Shown one piece after another: positions 1 through 8,762 of a stretch of 64,000 bases of DNA. The DNA is from Massilia sp. IC2-477. GTDB taxonomy: Bacteria > Pseudomonadota > Gammaproteobacteria > Burkholderiales > Burkholderiaceae_D. The first letter of the stretch is position 1; the number at the start of each line of letters is the position of its first letter. Location: the NCBI RefSeq assembly GCF_020707265.1, contig NZ_JAJFEQ010000001.1:496001-560000 (forward strand). Reading direction: 5' to 3'. The position numbers were made by a program, and so were the translations under genes. Under the pieces are notes generated by a model. It had not been told where the DNA came from. It saw nothing but the letters and a program-made list of their open reading frames with translations, and ran no database searches.

Positions 1-23
1 CAGGACGCGCGGTCGCGAAGGGC

Positions 24-51
24 AAAAAAAAAGCCCGCTCTAGGCGGGCTT
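24..51 (-). terminator. Intrinsic terminator, leftward
   Basis: On the minus strand an 8-bp stem (AAGCCCGC / GCGGGCTT, 5-nt loop) is followed by a run of nine T. It lies about 150 nt past the stop of the SDR gene at 206, so it probably ends that transcript or a short one from the intervening region. Confidence 0.75.
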
Positions 52-205
52 AAAACTATTTTCTTGGAGGAGAATAGTGGAGACAGGTGCCATTATGTTG
101 GCCGGCCCGATATATGTCCAATTTAGAATACGGATACCAGACATGGTTTTTTCATATATCTGTTCCGACAAGCCGTTCCTGCCGCCCCGGAGCGTGTAGG
201 CGCTC
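52..205. other. Short intergenic region, AT-richer than its neighbours
   Basis: No convincing gene lies here. The minus strand has a 34-codon reading frame from an ATG at 144 to a TAG at 40-42, but it ends inside the terminator stem, has no clear ribosome binding site and resembles nothing I recognise. The base composition is lower in GC than the flanking genes. Confidence 0.3.
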
Positions 206-979
206 CTAGTCGCGCACCGGCACGGTGTAGTTCAGCGCCATGCGGCCACCGTCGGCGTACAGGGTCTGGCCCGTCATGTAAGAGGCGTCATCGCTCGCCA
301 GGAAGGCGCAGATGGCGGCCACTTCCTCGGGTTCGCCGCAGCGTCCGAGCGGCGTGCGCGACAGGATCGTGTGGCGCGCTTCCGGACTGCCGAGCACGGC
401 TTTCCTGGCGAGCTCGGTCAGGATGGTTCCAGGGCCGATGGCGTTCACGCGGATGCCATGTTCGGCCAGGCTGATCGCGGCCACGCGCGTCAGCTGGTTG
501 ACGCCGCCTTTCGACACGACATACGGCACTTGGTTCGGGATGGTGAGCTCGGCGTTCACGCTGGACATGTTGATGATGCAGCCGGCTTGGCGCTTCACCA
601 TCTCGCGTGCGGCCGCCTGGCTGCACAGGAACATCGACTTCAGGTTGATGCGCAGGACGCGGTCGAAGTCGTCTTCTTCCAGGTCGAGGAAGCTGGCCGC
701 ATGGGTGACGCCGGCATTGTTGACGAGGATATCGATCTGACCAAAGGCTGCCAGGGTGGCGGCAACCATTGCGTCGACCTCGGTCTTGATGCTGACGTCC
801 GCCTGGTAGAAACGCGCCGCCTCGCCGAGCGCCGCGGCAGCATCCGCGCCCTCCGGACGGATGTCTACCAGCATGACGCGCGCGCCTTCCTGCACCAGGC
901 GGGTAGCGCACGCGAGGCCGATGCCCTGGCTGGCGCCGGTCACGATGGCGGTTTTGTTGGCTAGTTTCATGGCGTGCAT
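206..979 (-). CDS. SDR family NAD(P)-dependent oxidoreductase
   Basis: Classical short-chain dehydrogenase of 257 residues, the usual family length. The Rossmann glycine motif TGASQGIG is at residues 14-21, NNAG at 87-90, catalytic Ser near 140, and the YxxxK pair at Tyr153/Lys157. An acidic residue after the second strand (VDIR) suggests a preference for NAD over NADP. It is probably a cytoplasmic dehydrogenase of a sugar or secondary alcohol; the substrate cannot be read from sequence. The start could be the first ATG (979) or the fourth codon. It stands alone: the amidohydrolase just upstream has the same orientation, about 60 bp away. Confidence 0.85.
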   Translation of the reverse strand: MHAMKLANKTAIVTGASQGIGLACATRLVQEGARVMLVDIRPEGADAAAALGEAARFYQADVSIKTEVDAMVAATLAAFGQIDILVNNAGVTHAASFLDLEEDDFDRVLRINLKSMFLCSQAAAREMVKRQAGCIINMSSVNAELTIPNQVPYVVSKGGVNQLTRVAAISLAEHGIRVNAIGPGTILTELARKAVLGSPEARHTILSRTPLGRCGEPEEVAAICAFLASDDASYMTGQTLYADGGRMALNYTVPVRD

Positions 980-1037
980 ACTTTCATGGAAAACAGGAAA
1001 GCCGCCATTGTATCGATCTTGCGCGGCAGGGCGCTGG

Positions 1038-2330
1038 CTAGCGGGGCAAGGCCTTCGCCACCACGCCGCCCTTCATGACGAAAACGACCCGTTCGATCGC
1101 CGCCAGCTCGTCGAGGGGATTGCCGTCCACGGCGATGATGTCCGCGTGCGCGCCCTCGGCCAGCACGCCCAGCCCCTCCTGGTCGAGCAGGCGCGCATTG
1201 TTGATGGTGGCCGCCTGCAGGATCTCGCGCGTGCCCAGTCCCGCTTCGGCATAGGCGAACAGCACCCGCTTGGCCGCTTCTCCGCGCGATGGCCCCAGTC
1301 CCATGTACATGTCCGAACCGGCGGCGATGGTGACGCCGGTGTCGCGCGCGCGCCGCAGGCGTTCATGATAGGGCTTGGCCAGGCCGACGACCTGTTCGCG
1401 CGTCAGCGGCATGTTCAGCTTGCGCACCTGCTTTTCGGCCAGCGACACATCCATGTCGGTCGGCACCAGGAACACGCCTTTACGTTGCATCTGCCTGAGC
1501 GTGGTGTCGCTGAGCTTGTAGCCATGCTCGATGGCGTCGACGCCGGCTTCGAGCGCGCGTTCGATCGCTTCGTCGGTGGTGGCGTGCGCGGTGACCTTCA
1601 GCTTGTACAGATGCGCTTCCTCGACGATGGCCTTCATCTCCGCCAGCGAGAGCAGGGTGCGGTTGGGCGAGCTGTTCGAATAGATCTTGATCAGGTCGGC
1701 TCCATGGTAGACGTTCTCGCGCACTGCGATGCGCGCATCCTCGGCGCCGCGCACGATGCGGTAGTCGCCGTCGATGAGGCCGGCGTGGCCCGGCGCCAGG
1801 TTCGGCACCTGGCCCCCTTCGGGCGCCAGTCCGGGACCGGAGACGAACAGCCGGGGGCCGGGCACCGAGCCCTCGTCAATGGCGCGCTTGAGCGCCACGT
1901 CGGCGAAGCGCCCGGCGTTGCCGAGGTCACGGACGGTGGTATAGCCGGCCTCGAGATAACTGCGGGCACGCGCGGCGCCGCGCAGTGCGCGCAGCGGATC
2001 GCCTTCCATGACCACCGCCTTGGTGACCGTCAGCGTATTGTGCTCGTCGCCGGGATGCTCCTGCAGCAGGTGGGCATGGGCTTCGATCAGGCCCGGCATC
2101 ACCGTGTAGCCGCTCAGGTCAATGACGGTCGCGCCGTCGGGGATCGCAAGCCCGGGGCCCATCGCGCTGATCCGGCCTTTTTCGACGAGGATGACCTGGG
2201 GGCCGCCCACGCGTCCGGCGCGGCTGTCGAATACGCGGCCGGCCTTCAGGGCGAGTACCGGCTCGGCGGCGGGCGAGGGCGGGCACACCAGTGCCATCAG
2301 GATCGCGAGCAAAGGGATACAGCGTTTCAT
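1038..2330 (-). CDS. Secreted metal-dependent amidohydrolase
   Basis: 430-residue amidohydrolase-superfamily enzyme. It has an N-terminal signal peptide (about 22 residues ending PSPAA) and the small beta domain, followed by the metal ligands His85 and His87 in EAHAH. Later come a Lys in LIKIY, a His in TAHATTDEA, a His in AIEHG and the Asp of GSDMYMG. This matches the imidazolonepropionase-like / Xaa-Pro dipeptidase-like group, so hydrolysis of a small amide or dipeptide in the periplasm is likely. I chose the ATG at 2330 because GGAGGCGGA lies just upstream and a signal peptide begins there. A longer open frame continues upstream but runs through the CPBP gene. Confidence 0.85.
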   Translation of the reverse strand: MKRCIPLLAILMALVCPPSPAAEPVLALKAGRVFDSRAGRVGGPQVILVEKGRISAMGPGLAIPDGATVIDLSGYTVMPGLIEAHAHLLQEHPGDEHNTLTVTKAVVMEGDPLRALRGAARARSYLEAGYTTVRDLGNAGRFADVALKRAIDEGSVPGPRLFVSGPGLAPEGGQVPNLAPGHAGLIDGDYRIVRGAEDARIAVRENVYHGADLIKIYSNSSPNRTLLSLAEMKAIVEEAHLYKLKVTAHATTDEAIERALEAGVDAIEHGYKLSDTTLRQMQRKGVFLVPTDMDVSLAEKQVRKLNMPLTREQVVGLAKPYHERLRRARDTGVTIAAGSDMYMGLGPSRGEAAKRVLFAYAEAGLGTREILQAATINNARLLDQEGLGVLAEGAHADIIAVDGNPLDELAAIERVVFVMKGGVVAKALPR

Positions 2331-2362
2331 TCCGCCTCCACGGGCTGGTTGGCTGGCGACTG

Positions 2363-2923
2363 CTAGGCGCTTCCTGGAAACAGGGGTGCGATGAGATACA
2401 GGATTGTGCCGTTCTGTACGGCGTGCGCGCTGCCTGCCGCCAGGAAGGCGGGTCCGATGCCGAGCCAGCGCATCGCCAGATAGGCGCAGGCAAAGACCAT
2501 ACCGCTGAAAAACGTCGTCAGCGCGTGGACCAGGCCGCCGTTTACCAGGTGGCCGCATCCGAATACCAGGCCGCTCAGCAGCACGCAGGCAAGGGCTGGC
2601 GCGCCGAGGCGCCGCGCCAGCTCCACCGGCAGCAGCTGCCCGAGCAGGGTTTCGATCACCGGCGCATACAGAATCGCCAGCACGAAGATCCTGTCCTGGC
2701 CGAGCCCGGCAAGGCTGGCTGCGGCGGAATCGCCCCATAGTTCGGGCGGCAGGAACTGCAGGGCCAGGCCGAGCACGAGCAGCGCGCATAGCGTGCCCAG
2801 CAAGCCCATGCAGGCGCCCAGGCAGGTAGCGGCAAGCAGGGGCCGGGGTGCGATGCGGGGATGCCAGCGCGCCAGGCGAGGCGGGGTGGTCGTGGTCTGA
2901 TTGGCCAAGGCGGTCTGCATCAT
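2363..2923 (-). CDS. CPBP-family intramembrane metalloprotease-like protein
   Basis: 186-residue protein with about five hydrophobic segments. It carries the layout of the CPBP (Abi/CAAX protease-like) family: an ETLLGQ motif near residue 93 in the place of EExxxR, then FGCGH, then AHAVQN (HxxxN). The second Glu and the Arg of the first motif are replaced by Thr and Gln, so activity is uncertain, but both histidine motifs remain. The family is known from prenylated-protein processing and bacteriocin immunity. The gene ends 33 nt before the amidohydrolase start, so the two may be cotranscribed. Start uncertain among nearby codons. Confidence 0.7.
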   Translation of the reverse strand: MMQTALANQTTTTPPRLARWHPRIAPRPLLAATCLGACMGLLGTLCALLVLGLALQFLPPELWGDSAAASLAGLGQDRIFVLAILYAPVIETLLGQLLPVELARRLGAPALACVLLSGLVFGCGHLVNGGLVHALTTFFSGMVFACAYLAMRWLGIGPAFLAAGSAHAVQNGTILYLIAPLFPGSA

Positions 2924-3018
2924 CCAGGAATGCTCCGATCGTAGTGAGCTGCGGCGGCCGAATGCAGACCTGCCTCAATCGAACAGGCAGCCGAAGCGCC
3001 GCCGCTCCGGCCGCCGGC

Positions 3019-3528
3019 TCACAGCATCAGCGGCTTGTCCGGCAATTCGTTGCTGCGGTTGCCGTTCGCCGGGAAGTGCTGGCGCAGCAGTTCGTTCACC
3101 TGGCCGATGGCGGCCAGGGTCGCGTCGTGGAAGCGGCCGGCCTTGAAGCCCTCGGTCATGGTGCGGCACACCGCCTGCCAGGTGGCGCTGTCGATCCGGC
3201 GGTCGATGCCGCGGTCGGCCACGATATCGACCTTGTGCTCGGCCAGGTTGATATAGATGAGCACGCCGCAATTGTCTTCCGTGTCCCACACGCCGTAGTC
3301 GGCGAACAGGGCCAGCGCGCGCTGGCGATTGGTGACGCCGTCCCAGGCGTCGTCGAAAGGCAGGGCCTTCTCGACGATCAGGCGCACTTCGCCGCGGTGG
3401 GTCTGTTCGCCGGCCGTGATGGCCTCGGTGATTGCGCCAAGGGTCGCCTCGGGGAAGGCCCGTTTGGCGTCCGCGCTGCTGCTGCCCAGGTGGCGCCAGG
3501 CGCGCTTGAATCGTTGTGTGAAACCCAT
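3019..3528 (-). CDS. TPM domain protein (YgcG-like, soluble)
   Basis: 169-residue protein made mainly of one TPM domain (Pfam TPM_phosphatase). There is no signal peptide or clear membrane segment. The core holds GEVRLIVEKALP, then GVLIYINLAEHKVDIVADRGID, typical of the family. Its start ATG shares one base with the stop of the preceding TPM gene (TAATG), so translation is coupled. It is the last gene of a lemA-TPM-TPM operon. Members are linked to membrane-associated quality control or, in plants, to photosystem repair; the bacterial role is not settled. Confidence 0.85.
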   Translation of the reverse strand: MGFTQRFKRAWRHLGSSSADAKRAFPEATLGAITEAITAGEQTHRGEVRLIVEKALPFDDAWDGVTNRQRALALFADYGVWDTEDNCGVLIYINLAEHKVDIVADRGIDRRIDSATWQAVCRTMTEGFKAGRFHDATLAAIGQVNELLRQHFPANGNRSNELPDKPLML

Positions 3529-4385
3529 TACCAGTCTCCCGAGGCGCCGCCGCCGTCGAAGCTGCCTCCACCGCCGGAAAAGCCGCCGCCACCGAATCCG
3601 CCACCGCCGCCGCCGAAGCCGCCGCCACGGCCCATGCCGCCCAGGACGTTACCGAGGATGATGCCGGTGGCGACGTCGCCCAGCCCGCTGCTGCGGCGAT
3701 GGCCCCAGTGGTTGGGCGACAGCCGGCTGCGGCGCGGTTTGAAGAGCGAACGCAGTACGAAGAAGCCGATCAGGAGCGGGATGATGCCGAACAGCGAAAA
3801 ACCGCCGCTATCCTGCTGGACCTGGCGCTGCGGCAGCTGCTGCTGGGCCGGGGCCGGGAAGCTTTCCTTGTTCAGCAAGGTCGCGATGGCGCCCACGCCG
3901 GCCACCAAGCCTTCGTAATAATGGTTCTGGCGAAAGTGCGGAGCGATCACGTCCTGCAGGATGCGTTTCGACTGGGCGTCGGTGAGCACGCCCTGCACGC
4001 CACGTCCGGCCTCGATGCGCAGGCGCCGCAGCGAACTCGGGTTGTCGCGCGCTACCATCAGCAGCACGCCGTCGTCGATGCCCTTGCGTCCGAGCTTCCA
4101 GGCGTCGGTGACGCGGATGCTGAACTGTTCGATGGCTTCCGGTTCGGTCGACTTGACCAGCAGGACCGCGATCTGGCTGCCGGTGCGCGCCTCGTAGTCG
4201 GCCAGCACGGCCGTGAGGCGCTCGCGCTGGCTGGCGTCGAGCATGCCGGCTTCGTCCACCACCCGCCCCGTGAGCGGCGGCACAGGCTTCAGCTGCGCAA
4301 CAGCCGGGCCGGCCAGCAGGCCCGCCAGCAGCAGGAGCCACAGGGAACGCAGGAAACGCAGAAGTTGGCCGCTAGCTAGCTGCAT
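3528..4385 (-). CDS. TPM domain membrane protein with Gly-rich tail (YgcG family)
   Basis: 285 residues: signal peptide or anchor (about 1-30), TPM domain (about 35-165), a linker, one transmembrane segment (FGIIPLLIGFFVL, near 215) and a C-terminal tail of about 40 residues that is almost only Gly and Phe with Ser at the end. This is the classic YgcG architecture: an extracytoplasmic TPM domain, an anchor, and a low-complexity tail. It lies between lemA (13 nt upstream) and the second TPM gene (1-nt overlap), a widely conserved gene order. Confidence 0.9.
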   Translation of the reverse strand: MQLASGQLLRFLRSLWLLLLAGLLAGPAVAQLKPVPPLTGRVVDEAGMLDASQRERLTAVLADYEARTGSQIAVLLVKSTEPEAIEQFSIRVTDAWKLGRKGIDDGVLLMVARDNPSSLRRLRIEAGRGVQGVLTDAQSKRILQDVIAPHFRQNHYYEGLVAGVGAIATLLNKESFPAPAQQQLPQRQVQQDSGGFSLFGIIPLLIGFFVLRSLFKPRRSRLSPNHWGHRRSSGLGDVATGIILGNVLGGMGRGGGFGGGGGGFGGGGFSGGGGSFDGGGASGDW

Positions 4386-4398
4386 CGTGTACGTCCGC

Positions 4399-5010
4399 TT
4401 ACTTGCCGAAGTCGACCGTTGGCGCCGTCGAGATCGCCTTCTCGTTCTCGACCGTGAACGAGGGCTTGGCTTCGTAGCCGAACATCATGGCCGTCAGGTT
4501 GGTCGGGAACTTGCGGACCGTGACGTTATAGTCCTGCACCGAAGCGATGTAGCGCTGGCGCGCGACCGTGATGCGGTTTTCCGTGCCTTCCAGCTGCGAC
4601 TGCAGGTCGCGGAAGCTGGTGTCGGCCTTCAGGTCTGGATACTTTTCGGAGACGGCCATCAGGCGCGACAGCGCGCCGGACAGCTCGCCCTGCACCTGCT
4701 GGAATTTCTGGAAGGCGGCCGGGTCGTTCAGCACTTCCGGCGTGATCTGGAAGCTGGTCGCGGCGGCGCGTGCGCGGGTGACCGATTCCAGGGTTTCGCG
4801 CTCGTGCGAGGCATAGCCCTTCACGGTGTTCACCAGGTTTGGAATCAGGTCGGCGCGGCGCTGGTACTGGTTCACCACCTCGCCCCAGGCCGCCTTGGTG
4901 GCCTCGTCCTTGGTCTGGAACTCGTTATAGCCGCAGCCCGACAGCAGGGTGCCGGTCAGGAGGGCCACGGCCAGGGTACGGGTCCAACGGGAGAAGAGGG
5001 TAGATGTCAT
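4399..5010 (-). CDS. lemA: LemA family lipoprotein
   Basis: 203-residue LemA protein. The N terminus is a lipoprotein signal with lipobox LLSGC, followed by the LemA helical domain: YNEFQTKDE, NQYQRRADLIPNLVNTVKGY, and LMAVSEKYPDLKA. It should be anchored to a membrane and work with the TPM proteins encoded next. I chose the ATG at 5010, which puts the signal peptide at the start; an in-frame ATG at 5025 adds five residues. It is the first gene of the operon and is divergent from pyrF. Confidence 0.88.
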   Translation of the reverse strand: MTSTLFSRWTRTLAVALLTGTLLSGCGYNEFQTKDEATKAAWGEVVNQYQRRADLIPNLVNTVKGYASHERETLESVTRARAAATSFQITPEVLNDPAAFQKFQQVQGELSGALSRLMAVSEKYPDLKADTSFRDLQSQLEGTENRITVARQRYIASVQDYNVTVRKFPTNLTAMMFGYEAKPSFTVENEKAISTAPTVDFGK

Positions 5011-5147
5011 GATCGTTTTGTCCATGGCAAGTTGTCGAATGGTCAAAATATACATGATGTAAAGATCTTCTGGCGCATCATCGTGGAGCGGCATGGCTCG
5101 CGGGTACAATATTGGGTTTGCAATATTCGACCATCAAGGGGCCCGAC

Positions 5148-5969
5148 GTGACTTTCATCGACAAACTATCCGCTGCATGGACCCGCAACAATTCCCTGCT
5201 GTGCGTCGGACTCGACCCTGACCTGGCGCGCTTCCCCGCCCACCTGCAGGGACAGCCGGACGGCATCGTCCAGTTCTGCAAGGCGATCATCGACGCTACC
5301 GCCGACCTGGCCTGCGCCTTCAAGCCCCAGATCGCCTATTTCGCGGCGCTCGGTGCGGAAGCACAGCTGGAAGAAATCTGCCGCTACCTGCGTGAACGCT
5401 ATCCGCACATCCCGCTGGTGCTCGACGCCAAGCGCGGCGACATCGGCGCCACCGCCCACCAGTACGCGCGCGAAGCCTTCGATCGCTATGGCGCGGATGC
5501 GGTGACGGTCAGCCCCTACATGGGTTTCGATTCGGTCGAGCCCTACCTGGAGTGGGCCGACCGTGGCGTGATCGTGCTGTGCCGCACCTCGAACGCGGGC
5601 GGCTCCGACCTGCAGTTCCTGGACGTGGGCGGACGCCCGCTGTACCAGCACGTGGCCGAGTTGGTGGCCACGAAGTGGAACCGCAACGGCCAGCTGGCGC
5701 TGGTGGTGGGGGCGACCTTCCCGGAAGAGATCGCGCAGGTGCGCAAGCTGGTGGGCGATATGCCGCTGTTGATCCCGGGTGTCGGGGCGCAGGGTGGGGA
5801 TGTGGAGGCGACCGTCAAGGCGGGGCGTACGGCGAATGGGGCCGGGATGATGATCAATTCGTCGCGGGCGATCCTGTATGCGGCGCCTCAGGCGGGTGAG
5901 GATTTCGCGGCGGCGGCGCGGCGGGTGGCGATGGAGACGCGGGATGCGATTAATGGGGCGCGGGGGTAA
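5148..5969 (+). CDS. pyrF: Orotidine-5'-phosphate decarboxylase (type 2)
   Basis: 273 residues, catalysing OMP to UMP, the last step of de novo pyrimidine synthesis. The catalytic signature LDAKRGDIG is at residues 92-100 with the key Lys95. The length and the FKPQIAYF segment fit the longer type 2 (mycobacterial/beta-proteobacterial) form. I chose the GTG at 5148: AAGGGG sits 5 nt upstream and the family usually begins near TFIDKL. An upstream ATG at 5112 would add 12 residues unlike the family. A TACAAT -10-like box lies at 5105-5110. Confidence 0.95.
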   Translation: MTFIDKLSAAWTRNNSLLCVGLDPDLARFPAHLQGQPDGIVQFCKAIIDATADLACAFKPQIAYFAALGAEAQLEEICRYLRERYPHIPLVLDAKRGDIGATAHQYAREAFDRYGADAVTVSPYMGFDSVEPYLEWADRGVIVLCRTSNAGGSDLQFLDVGGRPLYQHVAELVATKWNRNGQLALVVGATFPEEIAQVRKLVGDMPLLIPGVGAQGGDVEATVKAGRTANGAGMMINSSRAILYAAPQAGEDFAAAARRVAMETRDAINGARG

Positions 5970-5996
5970 GGTTACGCTGGTGGATTGCTGAAGAAA

Positions 5997-6136
5997 TTGG
6001 ATCCCGGCCTGCGCCGGGATGACGTGCTCAGGCTAACGCTTGAAAGTACGGTAACGATATTCTTGAGTTAGCCTAAGAACCGTCATGAACGCCACTGGCG
6101 CCCATGACTCCCGGCGCAGGCCGGGACCCAAGTTCG
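5997..6136. repeat. REP/BIME-like inverted pair 1
   Basis: Two palindromic units face each other: GGATCCCGGCCTGCGCCGGG at 5999-6018 and its inverted relative at 6105-6136 (CCCGGCGCAGGCCGGGACCC). Between them are inverted AGGCTAAC / GTTAGCCT arms. The locus lies between pyrF and the 3' end of sbcB. The same paired layout recurs at 46196, 55258 and 61477. Confidence 0.8.
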
Positions 6137-6158
6137 TTGTGCAGATGCGAACCAAACA

Positions 6159-7607
6159 TCAATACCTGCTCGGCGCAATCCCCTCCGCATAGTCATACAG
6201 CGCCCCCAGGATCTCTTCCGCCCGCTCGTCCGCATTCTCGGACAGCGCATCGATCTCTGCAAACAGCTGGTCCACCGTCCGCGCCCCGTTCGCGCCATCG
6301 AACAGGCGCGCCGCGCGGTGCGCCTCCCACTGCTGCATTTCCGCTTCCGACAGGGTCTGCGGGAAGTTGCGGGCGCGGTAGCGGAAGAACAGCTCGCCCA
6401 GGCGCTCGTCTTCGAACGAGGGCCGCATGCCGGCCAGGGCCTGCGGTTTTTCGGCACGCAGCGACTCCAGCTTGCGCCGGTCGCCGTTGCCGACAAAACC
6501 GCCGTACAGGTCTTCGTCCACATCGACCTCGTCACTCGACGCCGGCTTCTTGAACACCTCGGCCCAGATCGCCGCCATATTGCGCCCGGCCGCTGCCAGG
6601 GCCGCATGGGCGCGGCCGCGTTCCAGGTCGATGTCCCAGCGCGCCGCCATGCTCGGGTGCAGGGTCTTGAGGTTCCCTACCAGCATCGGCGACTTGTTCA
6701 GGTGCACGCTCTTGATCGGCAGGCGCGTCATCCCTTCCGGCATGTCGGCGCTGCGGGTGAACATGCGGGTGCGGATGGTGTCGATGTCCAGGTCGAACAG
6801 TTCCGATGGATCATGGCGGCAGTCCCACACCAGGACCTCGTTCTTGTTGGTCGGATGCTGGGCCAGCGGCCACACCAGGCCCAGGCAGCCGTATTCGACC
6901 GGGAACATGCCGGACACGTGCAGGAAGGGCTGGCGCTGCGCCGGCTCGAGGTGCAGGCCCATCTCGGCGGCGACGCGGTCCTTGCGGCGCAGTTCCAGGC
7001 AGAAGTCGAACAGCTTCGGCTGCTTTTGCCGGATCAGGCGGGCGAGGGCGATGGTGGCGCGCACGTCCGACAGCGCGTCGTGGGCTGCGTCGTGCACCAG
7101 GCCGTTGGCCCTGCTCAGGTCTTCCAGCCGGAAGCTGGGCTTGCCGTCTTCCTTCATCGGCCACTCGATGCCGTCGGGACGCAGCGCATAGGTCATGCGC
7201 ACCACATCCAGCAGGTCCCAGCGGCCGCAACCGTTCTGCCATTCGCGCGCATACGGGTCGATCAGGTTGCGCCAGAACAGGTGGCGAGTCACTTCGTCGT
7301 CGAAGCGGATCGTGTTGTAGCCGACCCCGACCGTGCCCGGCTCGCTGAAGGCGGCCTCGATGTGGCGGGCGAATTCGTGTTCCGGCACGCCGTGTTCCAG
7401 GCAGTGCTGGGGCGTGATGCCGGTGATCAGGCAGGACTGCGGATCGGGCAGGAAGTCCGGCGCCGGCTGGCAGTACAGCATGATCGGTTCGCCGATCTCG
7501 TTCAGTTCGGCGTCGGTGCGGATGGCTGCGAACTGGGCCGGGCGGTCGCGGCGGGGGACTGCGCCGAAGGTTTCATAGTCGTGCCAGAGGAAGGTATGCG
7601 TGCTCAT
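6159..7607 (-). CDS. sbcB: Exodeoxyribonuclease I
   Basis: 482-residue 3'-5' single-strand DNA exonuclease used in mismatch repair and recombination. The DEDDh exonuclease domain opens with FLWHDYETFG (Asp10, Glu12), then GYNTIRFDDEVTRHLFWRN, and the later HDALSDVRATIALARL with the last His/Asp ligands. The C-terminal ExoI SH3-like and helical regions follow. Length matches E. coli ExoI (475 residues). I chose the ATG at 7607 (MSTHTF); the ribosome binding site is weak. An in-frame extension of 13 residues upstream looks non-coding. Confidence 0.95.
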   Translation of the reverse strand: MSTHTFLWHDYETFGAVPRRDRPAQFAAIRTDAELNEIGEPIMLYCQPAPDFLPDPQSCLITGITPQHCLEHGVPEHEFARHIEAAFSEPGTVGVGYNTIRFDDEVTRHLFWRNLIDPYAREWQNGCGRWDLLDVVRMTYALRPDGIEWPMKEDGKPSFRLEDLSRANGLVHDAAHDALSDVRATIALARLIRQKQPKLFDFCLELRRKDRVAAEMGLHLEPAQRQPFLHVSGMFPVEYGCLGLVWPLAQHPTNKNEVLVWDCRHDPSELFDLDIDTIRTRMFTRSADMPEGMTRLPIKSVHLNKSPMLVGNLKTLHPSMAARWDIDLERGRAHAALAAAGRNMAAIWAEVFKKPASSDEVDVDEDLYGGFVGNGDRRKLESLRAEKPQALAGMRPSFEDERLGELFFRYRARNFPQTLSEAEMQQWEAHRAARLFDGANGARTVDQLFAEIDALSENADERAEEILGALYDYAEGIAPSRY

Positions 7608-7692
7608 GAATTGTTGTGCTGTAGCGGGCAGGCGCCATGGTGGCACAGAATGGGCGCGGCGTCAGCCGTCGCGATCAGCGCTCGAGACCGAA

Positions 7693-8658
7693 CTAAATGC
7701 TGACGCGGTCGCGACCGGCCTGCTTGGCGCGGTACAGGGCGGCGTCGGCCGCCGCCACCAGCTCGTGCTCGGTGCCGCCGAGCGGCAGGCTGGCCACGCC
7801 GAACGAGCCGGTAATGTGGGGCAGCGGCAGGCGCATGTCGGGGAACACGATGGCCGTGCGCAGGCGTTCGGCCAGGCGCTGCGCCACCATCTCGGCCAGG
7901 CCGGTCTGGGTATCGGGCAGCACCGCCATCAGTTCTTCGCCGCCGTAGCGTACGGCAAAGTCGGAGGGACGCAGCGACTCGCGGATGATGTTCGCGGCGG
8001 CGGACAGGGCGGCGTCGCCGGCGATGTGGCCGTGGGTATCGTTGAAGCGCTTGAAGTGGTCGAGGTCGATCATGATGACCGAGAGCGGGCTGCCGTCCTG
8101 GCCCGCCCGTGCAGCCAGCTTGGGCAGCATTTCGTTGAGCCAGGCGCGGTTGTACAGGCCCGTCAGGCCGTCGTTGAGCGAGAGCTGGCGGTAGAACTCG
8201 CCCAGCTTCTGGCGCCGCCTGAGCTGGGCGTTGGCGGCGCGCACGCGGAAGGACAGCAGGCGCAGCAGGTTACGCGCCAGCACGTTGGAGCGGTCGATCA
8301 GCTGCCACACCAGTTCCGGTTCGATCACCAGCAGTTCGCAGTCTTCCAGCGCCGTCATTGCCGCCAGGTTGACCGCGTCGTCCAGCACCGCCTGCTCGCC
8401 CACGCTTTCGCCGGGCAGCACGTGGGTGACGCCCGTATCCTCATTGCCGCTGTGGGCGTCCGGCGCCACCTCCAGCGTGCCGGACAGCACGATGTAGAGG
8501 CGCGCGCGCAGGCCGTCCTCGACCCGCTGGCCGGCCGCCACGCGCAGCACCGTGCAAGGGGCGAGCGCGGCCGTGACGGCCGGGTCGTCGGCGTCGCGGA
8601 ACAGCTGCAGGTCGCGCACGGCGTAGGGGGATGCACCGAAGGTGCCGATCGGGTCCAA
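7693..8658 (-). CDS. Diguanylate cyclase with cyclic-nucleotide-binding-like sensor
   Basis: 321 residues. An N-terminal cNMP-binding (Crp-type jelly-roll) domain (about 15-130, with YIVLSGTLEV and PGESVGEQAVL) is followed by a helical linker. A GGDEF domain then starts at DGLTGLYNRAWL and carries the active-site loop RYGGEEL. An intact GGEEL predicts synthesis of cyclic di-GMP. No RxxD inhibitory site stands out. The only start in a good place is a TTG at 8658, so the start is provisional. It is divergent from the BtuF-like gene. Confidence 0.88.
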   Translation of the reverse strand: MDPIGTFGASPYAVRDLQLFRDADDPAVTAALAPCTVLRVAAGQRVEDGLRARLYIVLSGTLEVAPDAHSGNEDTGVTHVLPGESVGEQAVLDDAVNLAAMTALEDCELLVIEPELVWQLIDRSNVLARNLLRLLSFRVRAANAQLRRRQKLGEFYRQLSLNDGLTGLYNRAWLNEMLPKLAARAGQDGSPLSVIMIDLDHFKRFNDTHGHIAGDAALSAAANIIRESLRPSDFAVRYGGEELMAVLPDTQTGLAEMVAQRLAERLRTAIVFPDMRLPLPHITGSFGVASLPLGGTEHELVAAADAALYRAKQAGRDRVSI

Positions 8659-8762
8659 GGGGATTCTCTAATGAAAGCGTCATTACGACATGGAATGATA
8701 ACCCATTGCAACTCATGCGGATGGGGTGGCGTTCCAGAAACAACAGTGGTCAAATGGCGGCC

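Noticed and set aside
40..144. 34-codon frame on the minus strand
   Set aside because: It ends inside a terminator stem, lacks a ribosome binding site and has no recognisable product.
861..2366. Long 501-codon plus-strand frame
   Set aside because: It is the shadow of the amidohydrolase on the other strand; its His/Gln/Arg-rich composition matches no family.
2331..2978. In-frame extension of the amidohydrolase upstream of 2330
   Set aside because: It would overlap the CPBP gene completely, has arginine-rich shadow-like composition and removes the signal peptide from the N terminus.
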